This document shows, in pieces, positions 49,484 to 58,145 of a DNA stretch of 64,000 nt. Source of the DNA: Tunturiibacter gelidiferens (GTDB lineage: Bacteria > Acidobacteriota > Terriglobia > Terriglobales > Acidobacteriaceae); NCBI RefSeq assembly GCF_013410115.1, contig NZ_JACCCV010000001.1:930001-994000 (forward strand), read 5' to 3'. Each line of letters begins with the position of its first letter. Positions within the stretch are counted from its first letter, which is position 1. The notes under the pieces are model-generated. The model saw only the letters and a program-made list of their open reading frames with translations, searched no databases and had not been told where the DNA came from. The position numbers were made by a program, and so were the translations under genes.

Positions 49484-50902
49484 ATGCCGAACTCGGTCAT
49501 TATTATTGTTGGTCTGGTAGTTCTCGCCACGCTTGCCTTAGCGCTGCTCATGGCTAAGATGTTTCGCAAAGCTGGTCCTAACGAAGCGATTATTGTCTAT
49601 GGTTTTCGCGGGCCCCGCGTCATCAAAGGCGGCGGTGCGGTGATCTTTCCGGTCGTTGAAAACTCTCGACAGCTTTCGCTGGAGCTGATGAGCTTTGATG
49701 TTGCACCGCAACAGGATCTCTATACCAAGCAAGGCGTCGCGGTGACTGTGGAAGCGGTTGCTCAGATCAAAGTCCGTTCGGACAAAGAGTCCATTCTTAC
49801 CGCGGCTGAACAGTTTCTGACAAAGTCTCCCGACCAGCGTGAAGGTCTTATCCGCCTTGTGATGGAGGGCCATCTGCGGGGCATCATCGGCCAGCTCACC
49901 GTCGAGCAGATTGTGAAAGAGCCGGAGATGGTTGCCGAACGGATGCGCTCCACTTGCATGGATGACATGAGCAAGATGGGGCTTGAGGTGATCTCTTTCA
50001 CGATTCGCGAGGTGCGCGACAAGAACGAGTACATTACCAACATGGGCCGTCCCGATGTCGCTCGCATCCGCCGCGATGCCGAGATCGCGGCAGCGGAGGC
50101 TGAGCGTGACACGGCCATTCGCCGCGCCATTGCACTACGCGAGGCGGCAGTAGCGAAGGCCTCAGCCGATCAGGATCGTGTGATCGCAGAGACGGCATCG
50201 CTGGCCAAACAGGCCGAAGCTCAACGCGACCTTGATATCCAGAAGGCGCAGTTCACTGAGCAGAGCCGTCGTCAGGAGGCACAGGCCGACAAAGCTTACG
50301 AACTTCAGACGAACGTCATGCAACAGAAGGTGATTGCTGAGCAGGTCCGGGTGCAACAGGTTGAGAAACAGGAGCAGGTGAAGGTGCAGGAGGCTGAGAT
50401 CCTGCGTCACGAGAAGGAGCTCATCGCGACTATTCTCAAGGGTTCCGAGATCGAGCGTCAGCGCATCGAGAATATTGCTCAGGCTGATAAAACACGGATC
50501 ATGATGGAGGCGGAGGGCCGCGCCGCGGCGACTAAACTGCAGGGCGAAGCGGAGGCCAACATCATCTTCCAGAAGGGCGAGGCGGAGGCGAAGGCGATGA
50601 ACGTCAAGGCCGAAGCCTATCAGGGGTGGACGCAGGCCGCTGTCGTCGACAAACTCATCACGAATATGGCCGATGTTGTCCGTGCCATGGCAGAACCGCT
50701 CAGCAAGGTCGACAAGATCACTATTGTTTCGACTGGGAATGATGGGGCGACAGGAGCCAACAAGATCACCGGCGAGATGACTAAGATCGCCGCCCAGGTT
50801 CCCGCGCTCTTCGAAGCTCTATCCGGCATGAATATTCATGATTTGATGTCCAACGTCAAAGCGATGAAACCTCGCGATGACGGCAACAGTCCACAGGCAT
50901 AA
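49484..50902 (+). CDS. Flotillin-like SPFH domain protein
   Basis: The 472-residue protein has an N-terminal membrane segment (SVIIIVGLVVLATLALALLM), an SPFH domain (about 30-190; KAGPNEAIIVYGFRGPRVIK, VAVTVEAVAQIKV) and a long coiled coil with AxE repeats (about 200-400; RRDAEIAAAEAERDTAIRRA, KLQGEAEANIIFQKGEAEAK), ending in a variable tail. This is the flotillin layout; such proteins organise ordered membrane patches and scaffold complexes. Its neighbours NfeD-like and PspA match the B. subtilis-type associations of flotillin with NfeD and of membrane-stress genes. It lies 115 bases after the NfeD-like gene. Confidence 0.93.
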   Translation: MPNSVIIIVGLVVLATLALALLMAKMFRKAGPNEAIIVYGFRGPRVIKGGGAVIFPVVENSRQLSLELMSFDVAPQQDLYTKQGVAVTVEAVAQIKVRSDKESILTAAEQFLTKSPDQREGLIRLVMEGHLRGIIGQLTVEQIVKEPEMVAERMRSTCMDDMSKMGLEVISFTIREVRDKNEYITNMGRPDVARIRRDAEIAAAEAERDTAIRRAIALREAAVAKASADQDRVIAETASLAKQAEAQRDLDIQKAQFTEQSRRQEAQADKAYELQTNVMQQKVIAEQVRVQQVEKQEQVKVQEAEILRHEKELIATILKGSEIERQRIENIAQADKTRIMMEAEGRAAATKLQGEAEANIIFQKGEAEAKAMNVKAEAYQGWTQAAVVDKLITNMADVVRAMAEPLSKVDKITIVSTGNDGATGANKITGEMTKIAAQVPALFEALSGMNIHDLMSNVKAMKPRDDGNSPQA

Positions 50903-50964
50903 TGTGTCAGCCGGCGTGGAGCACTCTCCGCGCCGGCGCACTACCGCAGTAAAGGAGGACTCTC

Positions 50965-51633
50965 ATGGCACTGCTCGAACGTGTAGGAACACTCTTACGA
51001 GCCAATATCAACGACCTCATCGAGAGGGCTGAAGATCCCGAGAAGCTCGCAAAGCAACTTGTTCTCGATATGGAAAACCAGCTTCTCCAGGTCAAGACAC
51101 AGGTCGCCATCGCCATCGCCGACCAGCACCTTCTGCAGAAAAAACTGAAGGAGCACGAGGATGCCATGAACCAGTGGAATCGCAAAGCCGAACTCGCTGT
51201 TCAGAAGCAGCAAGACGATCTGGCCCGCGCTGCACTGGAGCGCAGTTTGAGTAACCAGCGGCTGACGTCGAACTTCGCTCAGCAACTGGAAGATCAGAAC
51301 GCTGAGACTGAAACTCTTCGCAACGCTTTCAATCGCCTTCAACAAAAGCTGTCCGAGACGCGATCTGCTTGCGAGTTGTTGATCGCCCGGCAGCGTCGAG
51401 CCCGCACCGTCGGCAAGGCCAATACGGCTCGCACGATCGCTGCTTCGCATGACCGATCGACCGCCATGAATCGTCTGCGCGCCAGCATTCAGCGCGACGA
51501 AGCCAACAATGCCGCCAGCCACATGATCCTTGAAGCTCAGTCGCTCGAAGATCAACTGAACACCCTGGAGAGAGAGGATCAGATCGAGCGCCTCCTCGAA
51601 GATCTCAAGAGCCGCCAGCCCAGACTGACGTGA
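50965..51633 (+). CDS. pspA: PspA/IM30 family membrane-repair protein
   Basis: The 222-residue protein is entirely helical with long heptads and the PspA start (MALLERVGTLLRANINDLIE, AEDPEKLAKQLVLDMENQL). The family forms ESCRT-III-like rods on damaged inner membrane. AAAGGAGG is a strong ribosome-binding site. With flotillin and NfeD-like proteins upstream on the same strand it makes a membrane-stress cluster, likely under the XRE regulator. Confidence 0.9.
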   Translation: MALLERVGTLLRANINDLIERAEDPEKLAKQLVLDMENQLLQVKTQVAIAIADQHLLQKKLKEHEDAMNQWNRKAELAVQKQQDDLARAALERSLSNQRLTSNFAQQLEDQNAETETLRNAFNRLQQKLSETRSACELLIARQRRARTVGKANTARTIAASHDRSTAMNRLRASIQRDEANNAASHMILEAQSLEDQLNTLEREDQIERLLEDLKSRQPRLT

Positions 51634-51832
51634 TGGCGGGTGTCTTGAAGGTAGGGTTGCTATTTCACAGCGTATTTACTTCGCCATACAGTGAACCCGT
51701 TTTGGTACAAGTTATCCACTGTTATTGATCGGGTTAGGTGACTTAGGTCTTGATTGGCGCGGGTTTCGAAGGCATACTCCAGAGAGAGTTCGCAGGATGA
51801 ACTTGTAAGACGGTGCCAACTGAGACACCACT

Positions 51833-52741
51833 GTGACCCGATATAGCCGTCAAGACGTAATCCGGATCCTTCACTTGCAGGCACGCCAGCTGACGGCGTG
51901 GGAGCGAGCGGGGCTGATCTCTCCCCGCGAAGACTACTCTTTTGAAGCGTTGGGCCAACTGCGAAGGCTGCGCGATCTGCAGGCGACGACGAAGATCTCT
52001 GCGAAAAATATACGAGCGTCGGTAGATGCTATGCAGCGGCTGGGGGGAGTGCGAAACCCGCTGCTGGAGGCGAGCTTTGTGCGTCGTGGATCGCGGTTGA
52101 GCTTCCGGCATGGCGGTGCGCTAATGGATCCGGTGACTCAGCAGCTTGCCTTTGATTTCGAAACTGCACCGGCACGTCAGCTTCGCGTTGTGGGCAGCGG
52201 AGACGCTGTTCTGCGGCAGGCGGCAGAGGTGCAGGAGATGTTTTTGCGGGCCGTGCAGTTGGAGGAAAATCCATCTACGATCCAACAGGCTGCCGAGATC
52301 TATGCGGCGATTCTGGAGATGCGTCCGCAGCATGCGCCCGCGCTAATCAACCTTGGGACGATCCACTACAACCTGCGCCGATTTGAAGAAGCGGAAGGCC
52401 TCTATCGGCAGGCAACGGTGGCCGACCCCGAATACGCGCTTGCATTCTTTGACCTGGGCAATGTACTGGATGAGATGCAGAGGCTGGGTGAGGCGACGAC
52501 CGCGTATCAGAAGGCTGTTGCGTTGGTTCCCCAGTATGCGGATGCACACTACAATCTAGCGTTGGCGTATGAGCGGCAAGGCCAGCGTCGACGGGCGTTG
52601 CGGCACTGGCTGGCGTATGTGCGGCTTGACCCAGTTGGGCCGTGGGCAAACCATGCCAAAGAGCAGGCTAGGAAGATTTTGAATACCGAGAAGCTCTCGA
52701 TCGTCAGCCGGCGTGGACGTCTGGTGAAGGTCGCTGGATAG
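51833..52741 (+). CDS. MerR-like HTH protein fused to TPR repeats
   Basis: The start is GTG at 51833. The N-terminal 75 residues form a MerR-type winged helix (YSRQDVIRILHLQARQLTAW, LISPREDYSFEALGQLRRLR). After a basic/beta middle part come at least three tetratricopeptide repeats (about 155-270; AAEIYAAILEMRPQHAPALI, EEAEGLYRQATVADPEYALA, AYQKAVALVPQYADAHYN). A DNA-binding head with a protein-binding tail suggests a regulator controlled by a partner protein. Its target is not known; it stands 199 bases after pspA. Confidence 0.82.
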   Translation: MTRYSRQDVIRILHLQARQLTAWERAGLISPREDYSFEALGQLRRLRDLQATTKISAKNIRASVDAMQRLGGVRNPLLEASFVRRGSRLSFRHGGALMDPVTQQLAFDFETAPARQLRVVGSGDAVLRQAAEVQEMFLRAVQLEENPSTIQQAAEIYAAILEMRPQHAPALINLGTIHYNLRRFEEAEGLYRQATVADPEYALAFFDLGNVLDEMQRLGEATTAYQKAVALVPQYADAHYNLALAYERQGQRRRALRHWLAYVRLDPVGPWANHAKEQARKILNTEKLSIVSRRGRLVKVAG

Positions 52742-52872
52742 CGGTCTTGCTCTCTTCTTCGATATCAATTTAGATAGTGTGTCTCTGCTCAGGGGACATA
52801 GTGAATGCCTATTCAGTCGTGTGTTCAAGATGCTAGACTCACCTTTTCCTGAATACGAGTTGAGGTGAGTGG

Positions 52873-54039
52873 ATGTCGCAGCAGGCTGGACCGATGGCGT
52901 TGACGCAGTTGGGGGATGACGAGCAGCTTTTTCGCGATACGATACGGCGATTCGCGGTGGAACAGATTGGTCCACTGGTGCGCGGCATGGATGAGTCGCA
53001 GCAGATGGATGCCGCGATGATCCGGAAACTCTTCGAACTCGGGTTGATGGGGATCGAGATTCCCGAAGAGTACGGCGGGGCAGGTGGTACGTTTTTCAAT
53101 GCGATTCTCGCGGTCGAGGAGCTCTCTGCGGTCGATCCGTCCGTAGGGGTGATGGTCGATGTGCAGAACACGCTTTGCATTAATGCGCTGGCGCGATGGG
53201 CGAACGTAGAACAGAAGAAAAAATATCTGACGCGCCTTGCGACAGATACGATCGGATCGTATGCGCTGAGCGAAGCGTCGTCCGGTTCCGATGCCTTTGC
53301 GCTGCAAGCGCGGGCGGTGAAGCGCGGCGACGATTACGTTCTCAACGGGCAGAAGCTCTGGATCACGAATGCGAAAGAGGCCGGGCTGTTTATCGTCTTT
53401 GCGACGATCGATCCGGCGGCAGGGTACAAGGGAATTACGGCGTTCCTGGTCGAGAAGGGCGCGCCCGGATTTACGCTTGGGAAGAAAGAAGACAAGCTTG
53501 GTATTCGCGCGTCCAGTACGTGCGAACTGATCTTTAACGACTGCGTTGTACCGGCAGCGCAGGTGCTGGGCGAGCCGGGCAAGGGATATAAGATCGCTAT
53601 CGAAACCCTGAACGAAGGTCGTATCGGGATAGGGTCTCAGATGCTCGGGCTGGCGCAAGGTGCGTGGGGCCATGCGGCAAAGTGGGCCAAGGAGCGCAAG
53701 CAGTTTGGCAAGACTCTGGTAGAGTTTCAGGCGATGCAGTTTCAACTGGCCGAGATGGCGACGGAGATCGAGGCCGCGAGACTGATGGTCTATAACGCGG
53801 CTCGGCTGAAAGATGCGGGCCTGGATTTTCTAAAAGAAGCGGCAATGTGCAAATATTTCACGTCGCAGGTAGCTGAACGCGTTGCCAGTCTCGCGGTCGA
53901 GGTCTATGGGGGATCGGGCTTTGTGAAGGACTATCCGGTCGAGAAGCTGTATCGCGACGCCAAGATAGGCAAGATCTATGAAGGCACGTCGTTTATGCAG
54001 CTAGCTACTATCGCTAAGTTGACGCTGGGCAAGGTTTAG
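52873..54039 (+). CDS. Acyl-CoA dehydrogenase
   Basis: The 388-residue protein has the three-domain ACAD layout: helical start (MALTQLGDDEQLFRDTIRRF), the FAD-binding YALSEASSGSDAF and LWITNAKEAG, and the C-terminal helical domain with VYGGSGFVKDYPVEKLYRDA and the catalytic Glu370 in KIYEGTSFMQ. It oxidises an acyl-CoA to the enoyl-CoA; the closeness to short/branched-chain enzymes is judged from the motifs only. No ETF genes or other beta-oxidation genes are in the window. Confidence 0.93.
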   Translation: MSQQAGPMALTQLGDDEQLFRDTIRRFAVEQIGPLVRGMDESQQMDAAMIRKLFELGLMGIEIPEEYGGAGGTFFNAILAVEELSAVDPSVGVMVDVQNTLCINALARWANVEQKKKYLTRLATDTIGSYALSEASSGSDAFALQARAVKRGDDYVLNGQKLWITNAKEAGLFIVFATIDPAAGYKGITAFLVEKGAPGFTLGKKEDKLGIRASSTCELIFNDCVVPAAQVLGEPGKGYKIAIETLNEGRIGIGSQMLGLAQGAWGHAAKWAKERKQFGKTLVEFQAMQFQLAEMATEIEAARLMVYNAARLKDAGLDFLKEAAMCKYFTSQVAERVASLAVEVYGGSGFVKDYPVEKLYRDAKIGKIYEGTSFMQLATIAKLTLGKV

Positions 54040-54078
54040 CGTCTCCACGTCGATTTCTGGCCCCTAGCCGATTGCTGT

Positions 54079-54108
54079 CCAATGCTCTAAACTAGAAGAG
54101 AGCATTGG
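54079..54108. promoter_or_regulatory. Perfect inverted repeat over the ribosome-binding region of the MFS gene
   Basis: CCAATGCTCT (54079-54088) and AGAGCATTGG (54099-54108) are perfect 10-bp arms around a 10-base loop. The right arm ends one base before the ATG at 54110, so it could act as an operator or as an mRNA hairpin that hides the start. Confidence 0.6.
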
Positions 54109-54109
54109 T

Positions 54110-55348
54110 ATGACCACTTTATTGAAATCAGAACAACGCGCGCCACTCCCCTTTCTGGGGTTGGCCTGCGCAGTTGGTGTTTCGACGATCTACTACAACC
54201 AGCCGCTTCTACTGGAGATGGGTCGCTCCTACGGTGTTACGGCTGGCCATGTGGGCTTTGTCGCGGTGGCGACCCAGGTGGGTTACGCGACTGGTTTGCT
54301 GGCCTTCGTTCCACTGGGCGACGTGCTGGAGCGCCGCGCTCTGATGATGCGAATGTATGGTGCGGAGGCGGTTGCCCTTCTGCTGGTTGCGCTTGCCCCT
54401 GGACTGACCTGGCTGATTGCTGCGAGTGTGTTGCTTGGGCTCTTTGCGTCGGTTACCCACGTTGCGCTTCCTATTGCGCCCGACCTTGTGTCGCATGAAA
54501 AGCGCGGACGGGCTATCGGCACAGTCATGACCGGGCTGCTGTTGGGTATTCTGCTGGCCCGCACCTTCGCTGGCTGGGTGAGTAGCATTCATGGCTGGCG
54601 CTGGGTCTTCGTGGTGGCGGCGGTGGTGAATGCGGCATTTGTTCCGCTGATGGGGAAGGTGATGCCCAAACTGCCCCCGAAGCAACAACTGCGCTATGCG
54701 GACGCGATGAAGTCGCTCTGGACGCTATTTCGTACGCAGCCTCTGCTGAGAGAATCCTCCGTTGTCGGTGCGCTTGTCTTTGCGTCCTTCAGCTGCTTTT
54801 GGACGACGCTGGCTTTTGTACTGCATAGTCATTACGGACTTGGCGCGGGCGTCGCCGGCACCTTTGGTGTGGTCGGCGCGGCGGGAGCATTGGTCGCACC
54901 ACTTGCGGGAAGGTTGTCCGACAGGCATGGGTCGCGATGGGTGATCTCGCTTGGGATGGGGCTCCTGGCGTTCTCCTACGTTCTGTTGTGGGTGGAAGAG
55001 CCGATCAAGCTGCCGGTGACGATCCACATCGTTGCCCTCGCGGTTGGAGTGCTGGTGCTGGATATAGGGGCGCAGATGACGCAGGTAGCCAACCAGACTC
55101 GGATCTTTGGGCTGGTCCCCTCTGCGCGCAGCCGGATCAATACGGTCTATATGACGGTGTATTTTAGTGGGGCGGCGGTGGGGTCAGCCCTGGCGACGAT
55201 CGCGTGGGAGCACTGGAAGTGGAACGGAGTCTGTTGCCTGGCGATCGGCTTTATCGCGTTGGCGGGGCTACGACATGCGACTGCCAAACGCAATGTCGAA
55301 GCGGATCTTCACCGCACTGAGGAAGAAGATCTTTTGCTCGAGGCTTAG
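54110..55348 (+). CDS. MFS transporter
   Basis: The 412-residue protein has 12 hydrophobic segments and MFS loop motifs: LLAFVPLGDVLERRALMMRM between segments 2 and 3 and APLAGRLSDRHGSRWVISLG in the second half. The sequence STIYYNQPLLLEMGRSYGV is typical of the drug/amino-acid exporter group near E. coli YnfM/YgaY. The tail is acidic. It likely exports a drug or small metabolite; the inverted repeat at its start hints at control by an unseen regulator. Confidence 0.88.
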   Translation: MTTLLKSEQRAPLPFLGLACAVGVSTIYYNQPLLLEMGRSYGVTAGHVGFVAVATQVGYATGLLAFVPLGDVLERRALMMRMYGAEAVALLLVALAPGLTWLIAASVLLGLFASVTHVALPIAPDLVSHEKRGRAIGTVMTGLLLGILLARTFAGWVSSIHGWRWVFVVAAVVNAAFVPLMGKVMPKLPPKQQLRYADAMKSLWTLFRTQPLLRESSVVGALVFASFSCFWTTLAFVLHSHYGLGAGVAGTFGVVGAAGALVAPLAGRLSDRHGSRWVISLGMGLLAFSYVLLWVEEPIKLPVTIHIVALAVGVLVLDIGAQMTQVANQTRIFGLVPSARSRINTVYMTVYFSGAAVGSALATIAWEHWKWNGVCCLAIGFIALAGLRHATAKRNVEADLHRTEEEDLLLEA

Positions 55349-55382
55349 GGGAGCTTAGCGCGCAGCAGACGCAGTGTGCGGG

Positions 55383-55459
55383 TGGTGGGCGAGGCGGGGA
55401 TCGAACCCACAACCCCGAGCTTAGAAGGCTCGTGCTCTATCCAATTGAGCTACTCGCCC
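55383..55459 (-). tRNA. tRNA-Arg(TCT)
   Basis: Read on the - strand from 55459: acceptor GGGCGAG / CTCGCCC, D arm AGCTCAATTGGATAGAGC, anticodon stem CGAGC / GCTCG around the loop CTTCTAA with anticodon TCT, T arm GTGGGTTCGATCCCCGC, and encoded CCA. Confidence 0.93.
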
Positions 55460-55523
55460 GCGAGCGTCTGTATCGATTGTATCGGGGAAGGCGAGCTTTC
55501 AGGTTTGAAAAATTGGCGGAAGC

Positions 55524-56123
55524 TTAGCCCAAGGCAAGATCCTTACTGCGCAACAGTGCAACGACAGCGTCCAGAGCAGAGGCCCAGTTCTGTTCTGCGG
55601 CGTAGGGATCGTGGCCGATGGCCTTTACATAGAGGCTGGCCGCGAAGCCCTCCTGGGGACCAGTGAGATCAACGAGTGCAGGGCGGATGACACAGTCGAG
55701 CATGGCATAGGGTTGATCCAGCGGAGAGGAGTGGCGTGTCAAACGGTGCATCATTTGCTCCATCTGATGGTAGGAGGCGAAGAGAGATCGTTCGCGCCAG
55801 AGGATGTCGATGTAGCTGCCAAAGCCGGCCGGCGCATCGTCGGAGGTTACGTCAAGGTTTGCGCGAAGACTGTCGAGCTCATCTGCATCGAGCGGCCATG
55901 CGTCGCACTTCGCGGTGAAGACGGCAGATCGGGGGGCGTTGAGCGCGCGCAGAGCATGCATCAGTGGTGGATGCTGTTCGACTTCAGGGAGATGGTCGAG
56001 GTCGTAGGGGTTCTCGCGGAGATCGATGAATCGGCGATTTCCGGAGAGATCGGATGGGTCAGACCAAGGAACCACAAGCACAGGATCGTCTGAAGAACAT
56101 TCGGCGGACCAGTCAGAGAGCAT
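55524..56123 (-). CDS. Conserved hypothetical protein
   Basis: The 199-residue protein begins MLSDWSAECSSDDPVLVVPW and is acidic, with a mixed alpha/beta pattern (NRRFIDLRENPYDLDHLPEV, FGSYIDILWRERSLFASYHQ, AMLDCVIRPALVDLTGPQEG). No family is recognised. It is the third gene of a - strand set: DUF72, YheT-like hydrolase, then this gene 12 bases later. Confidence 0.7.
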   Translation of the reverse strand: MLSDWSAECSSDDPVLVVPWSDPSDLSGNRRFIDLRENPYDLDHLPEVEQHPPLMHALRALNAPRSAVFTAKCDAWPLDADELDSLRANLDVTSDDAPAGFGSYIDILWRERSLFASYHQMEQMMHRLTRHSSPLDQPYAMLDCVIRPALVDLTGPQEGFAASLYVKAIGHDPYAAEQNWASALDAVVALLRSKDLALG

Positions 56124-56134
56124 TAGAAACTATC

Positions 56135-57175
56135 TTATGCGTTGGCGAGCAGGAACCGCAGCAAGGTGTGCTCGGCCCAGTAACCATCGTATCCGGTGTC
56201 AGCGTCGGGCTGGGCAAGAAAGGCGCAGTGGCCGCCGTGGTGAGTCGTGATCAGCCGGATATTCGGATTCGCCTCGAGTCTGCTGCAACTCTCATCGGTA
56301 ATGCGGACGAAGGGATCGTCCAGCGCATGGAGGATGAGCGTCGGCACAGCGATCTGGTCGATGACGCGGGCTGCAGCGGCGCGGTAGTAGTAGTCTTCGG
56401 CGCCGGCGAACCCTGAGTAGAGTGCAGTGATGCGGTCGTCCAACTCGCGCAGAGAACGTACTCCGATAGCAAGATTTGGATCGTAGACGTGAGGAAATAG
56501 TGCGACTTTGCGGCGATAGCGGCTCAGGAGAGCGCGAAGGAACTTCAACTCGTAAAGACGGTTCTGCTTACGATGCAGAGCATCGGCCGAGGGGCCAAGA
56601 TCGAGCGCGGGGGATACGCCGATTACGGAATGCAGTTCTGAGGGAGCGTCAGAGCCAAGCTCGCCAGCAAGCTTGAGGACTAGATTTCCGCCCATCGAGT
56701 AGCCGATCAACGACACTGACCGGAGCCCGCGTTGTGCCACGAAGAAGTTCATCACAGCGAGCACGTCATTGGAAAGGCCCGAATGATAGAGTGTCGGCGT
56801 GAGCGCCTCGGTGCCTCCGCAGTTGCGCATATTCATCCGGATGATGTTGCATCCGGCCCGCCACAGCTTGTTCGAGTTGCCGACAACGTACTGCGAATCC
56901 GAGGAACCTTCCAGCCCATGCACGATGATGGCTGTTGGTCGTGAAGAACGAATATCTTCCGGCTGCCAGTGGCAGTGGCAAAGAACCTGGCTTGCGATCT
57001 GGCTGGCTGTGGCTGGCGAAACCTCGACGAGGGTGGCCTCCGGCGCGGGCAGGCTATTGAATCGCGGCAGGTAGTTGCCCATGATCGTTTGCAGATGTCC
57101 GTTGATAATGAAACGCCGAGGCTGAAACTCAGCAGCGTGGCTTTCGATGCTCTCGATCTCGGCTGTCGGCGTCAC
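56135..57175 (-). CDS. YheT-like alpha/beta-hydrolase
   Basis: The 346-residue protein has the YheT layout: a start with FQPRRFIINGHLQTIMGNYL, the HG motif TAIIVHGLEGSSDSQY, MRNCGGTEALTPTLYHSGLS, the nucleophile elbow LIGYSMGGNLVLKLAG, an acid in LILHALDDPFV and a terminal His in THHGGHCAFL. The family hydrolyses lipid or ester substrates; the bacterial role is not settled. Its ATG overlaps the stop codon of the DUF72 gene (ATGA). Confidence 0.88.
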   Translation of the reverse strand: MTPTAEIESIESHAAEFQPRRFIINGHLQTIMGNYLPRFNSLPAPEATLVEVSPATASQIASQVLCHCHWQPEDIRSSRPTAIIVHGLEGSSDSQYVVGNSNKLWRAGCNIIRMNMRNCGGTEALTPTLYHSGLSNDVLAVMNFFVAQRGLRSVSLIGYSMGGNLVLKLAGELGSDAPSELHSVIGVSPALDLGPSADALHRKQNRLYELKFLRALLSRYRRKVALFPHVYDPNLAIGVRSLRELDDRITALYSGFAGAEDYYYRAAAARVIDQIAVPTLILHALDDPFVRITDESCSRLEANPNIRLITTHHGGHCAFLAQPDADTGYDGYWAEHTLLRFLLANA

Positions 57176-57972
57176 TGTTTCCCCGCCAGAGCCTGGATGC
57201 GGGAAAGAAATTGCGTGGCGTTGAGTGCGCCAGTTGGCTCGTCCTCGTGCTTGAAGTAAACGTAGACGTCGCGCTGCTGGGCGAGGATTGCGAAACGCTG
57301 CGCAAAAGCGTCAAGCTCGATTGCAGAGTAACCGCTGCTCCGCCGCAGCCGATAGCAGGTATGGCCCTCCGCGGTATGCACCTCTGGCGTCAGTAGGTCA
57401 TCGCTCTCGGCAATGCAAACTGCCGCCTTATGCTCGCGCAAAATCGAGTAGATCTTCTCGTCAAACCACGATTCGTGACGGAATTCAAACGCGATCGGCG
57501 GGGCGCCTTTTTCGTGAAGCGCGGAAAGAAAGAGGAAGGTGCTGAGAAGTTCGGCGTCAGCCTTGAAGTTTGGAGGAAGCTGGAAGAGCAGGAGACCAAG
57601 TTTGCCCGCCTGACGAACTGGCTCAAGCGTCGCCACAAACTGAGCTACAAGCTCTTCGCAGTTGCGTAAGCGCTTGAGGTGGGTGATGCGTTGCGGCGCC
57701 TTGAAGCTGAAGCGAAACTCCGGCGGGGTCGCGGCGAGCCAGCCCTCGAGTATCTTCGCCGTCGGCAAGGCGCGGAAGGTGTAGTTGACCTCGACCGAGG
57801 TAAGCTGCGAGGCGTAGAACTCAAGAAATTTTTTCGCCGGAATGCCCGCAGGATAAAACTCGGGCTTCCAGGTCGGATACGCCCAGCCCGATGTCCCGGC
57901 GTACAGGCGCGCCAAGGATTTAGGAGCGGCGACCGGGACGGGCGTAGAGGAAGCTTTGGGAACGCGGGGCAA
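57172..57972 (-). CDS. DUF72 domain protein (YecE-like)
   Basis: The core is typical DUF72: LYAGTSGWAYPTWKPEFYPA, VEVNYTFRALPTAKILEGWL, LGLLLFQLPPNFKADAELL, IAFEFRHESWFDEKIYSILR and VYVYFKHEDEPTGALNATQF. The frame runs on upstream into the tRNA-His gene, which cannot be coding there, and has no ATG or GTG outside it. TTG at 57972 (LPRVPKASS) is my choice; the start remains uncertain. DUF72 proteins are TIM barrels of unknown function. First gene of the set with the YheT-like hydrolase. Confidence 0.82.
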   Translation of the reverse strand: MPRVPKASSTPVPVAAPKSLARLYAGTSGWAYPTWKPEFYPAGIPAKKFLEFYASQLTSVEVNYTFRALPTAKILEGWLAATPPEFRFSFKAPQRITHLKRLRNCEELVAQFVATLEPVRQAGKLGLLLFQLPPNFKADAELLSTFLFLSALHEKGAPPIAFEFRHESWFDEKIYSILREHKAAVCIAESDDLLTPEVHTAEGHTCYRLRRSSGYSAIELDAFAQRFAILAQQRDVYVYFKHEDEPTGALNATQFLSRIQALAGKQ

Positions 57973-58004
57973 GGTTGATCCGCAGTCTAAAGAATTGAGA
58001 AGTT

Positions 58005-58080
58005 TGGGGCGGCTAGTGGGTTTCGAACCCACGACATCCGCTGCCACAGAGCGGCGTTCTGCCACTGAACTATAGCCGCC
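58005..58080 (-). tRNA. tRNA-His(GTG)
   Basis: Read on the - strand: the extra G(-1) typical of tRNA-His at 58080 pairs with the C discriminator at 58008; acceptor GCGGCTA / TAGCCGC; anticodon stem CCGCT / AGCGG around CTGTGGC with anticodon GTG; T arm GTGGGTTCGAAACCCAC; CCA encoded. Confidence 0.94.
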
Positions 58081-58145
58081 GTATACTGGAATTATAGCAC
58101 TGGCCGCCTGCGGGGCAATCTCTCGGTGGGGGCGGGGAGGGTTCC

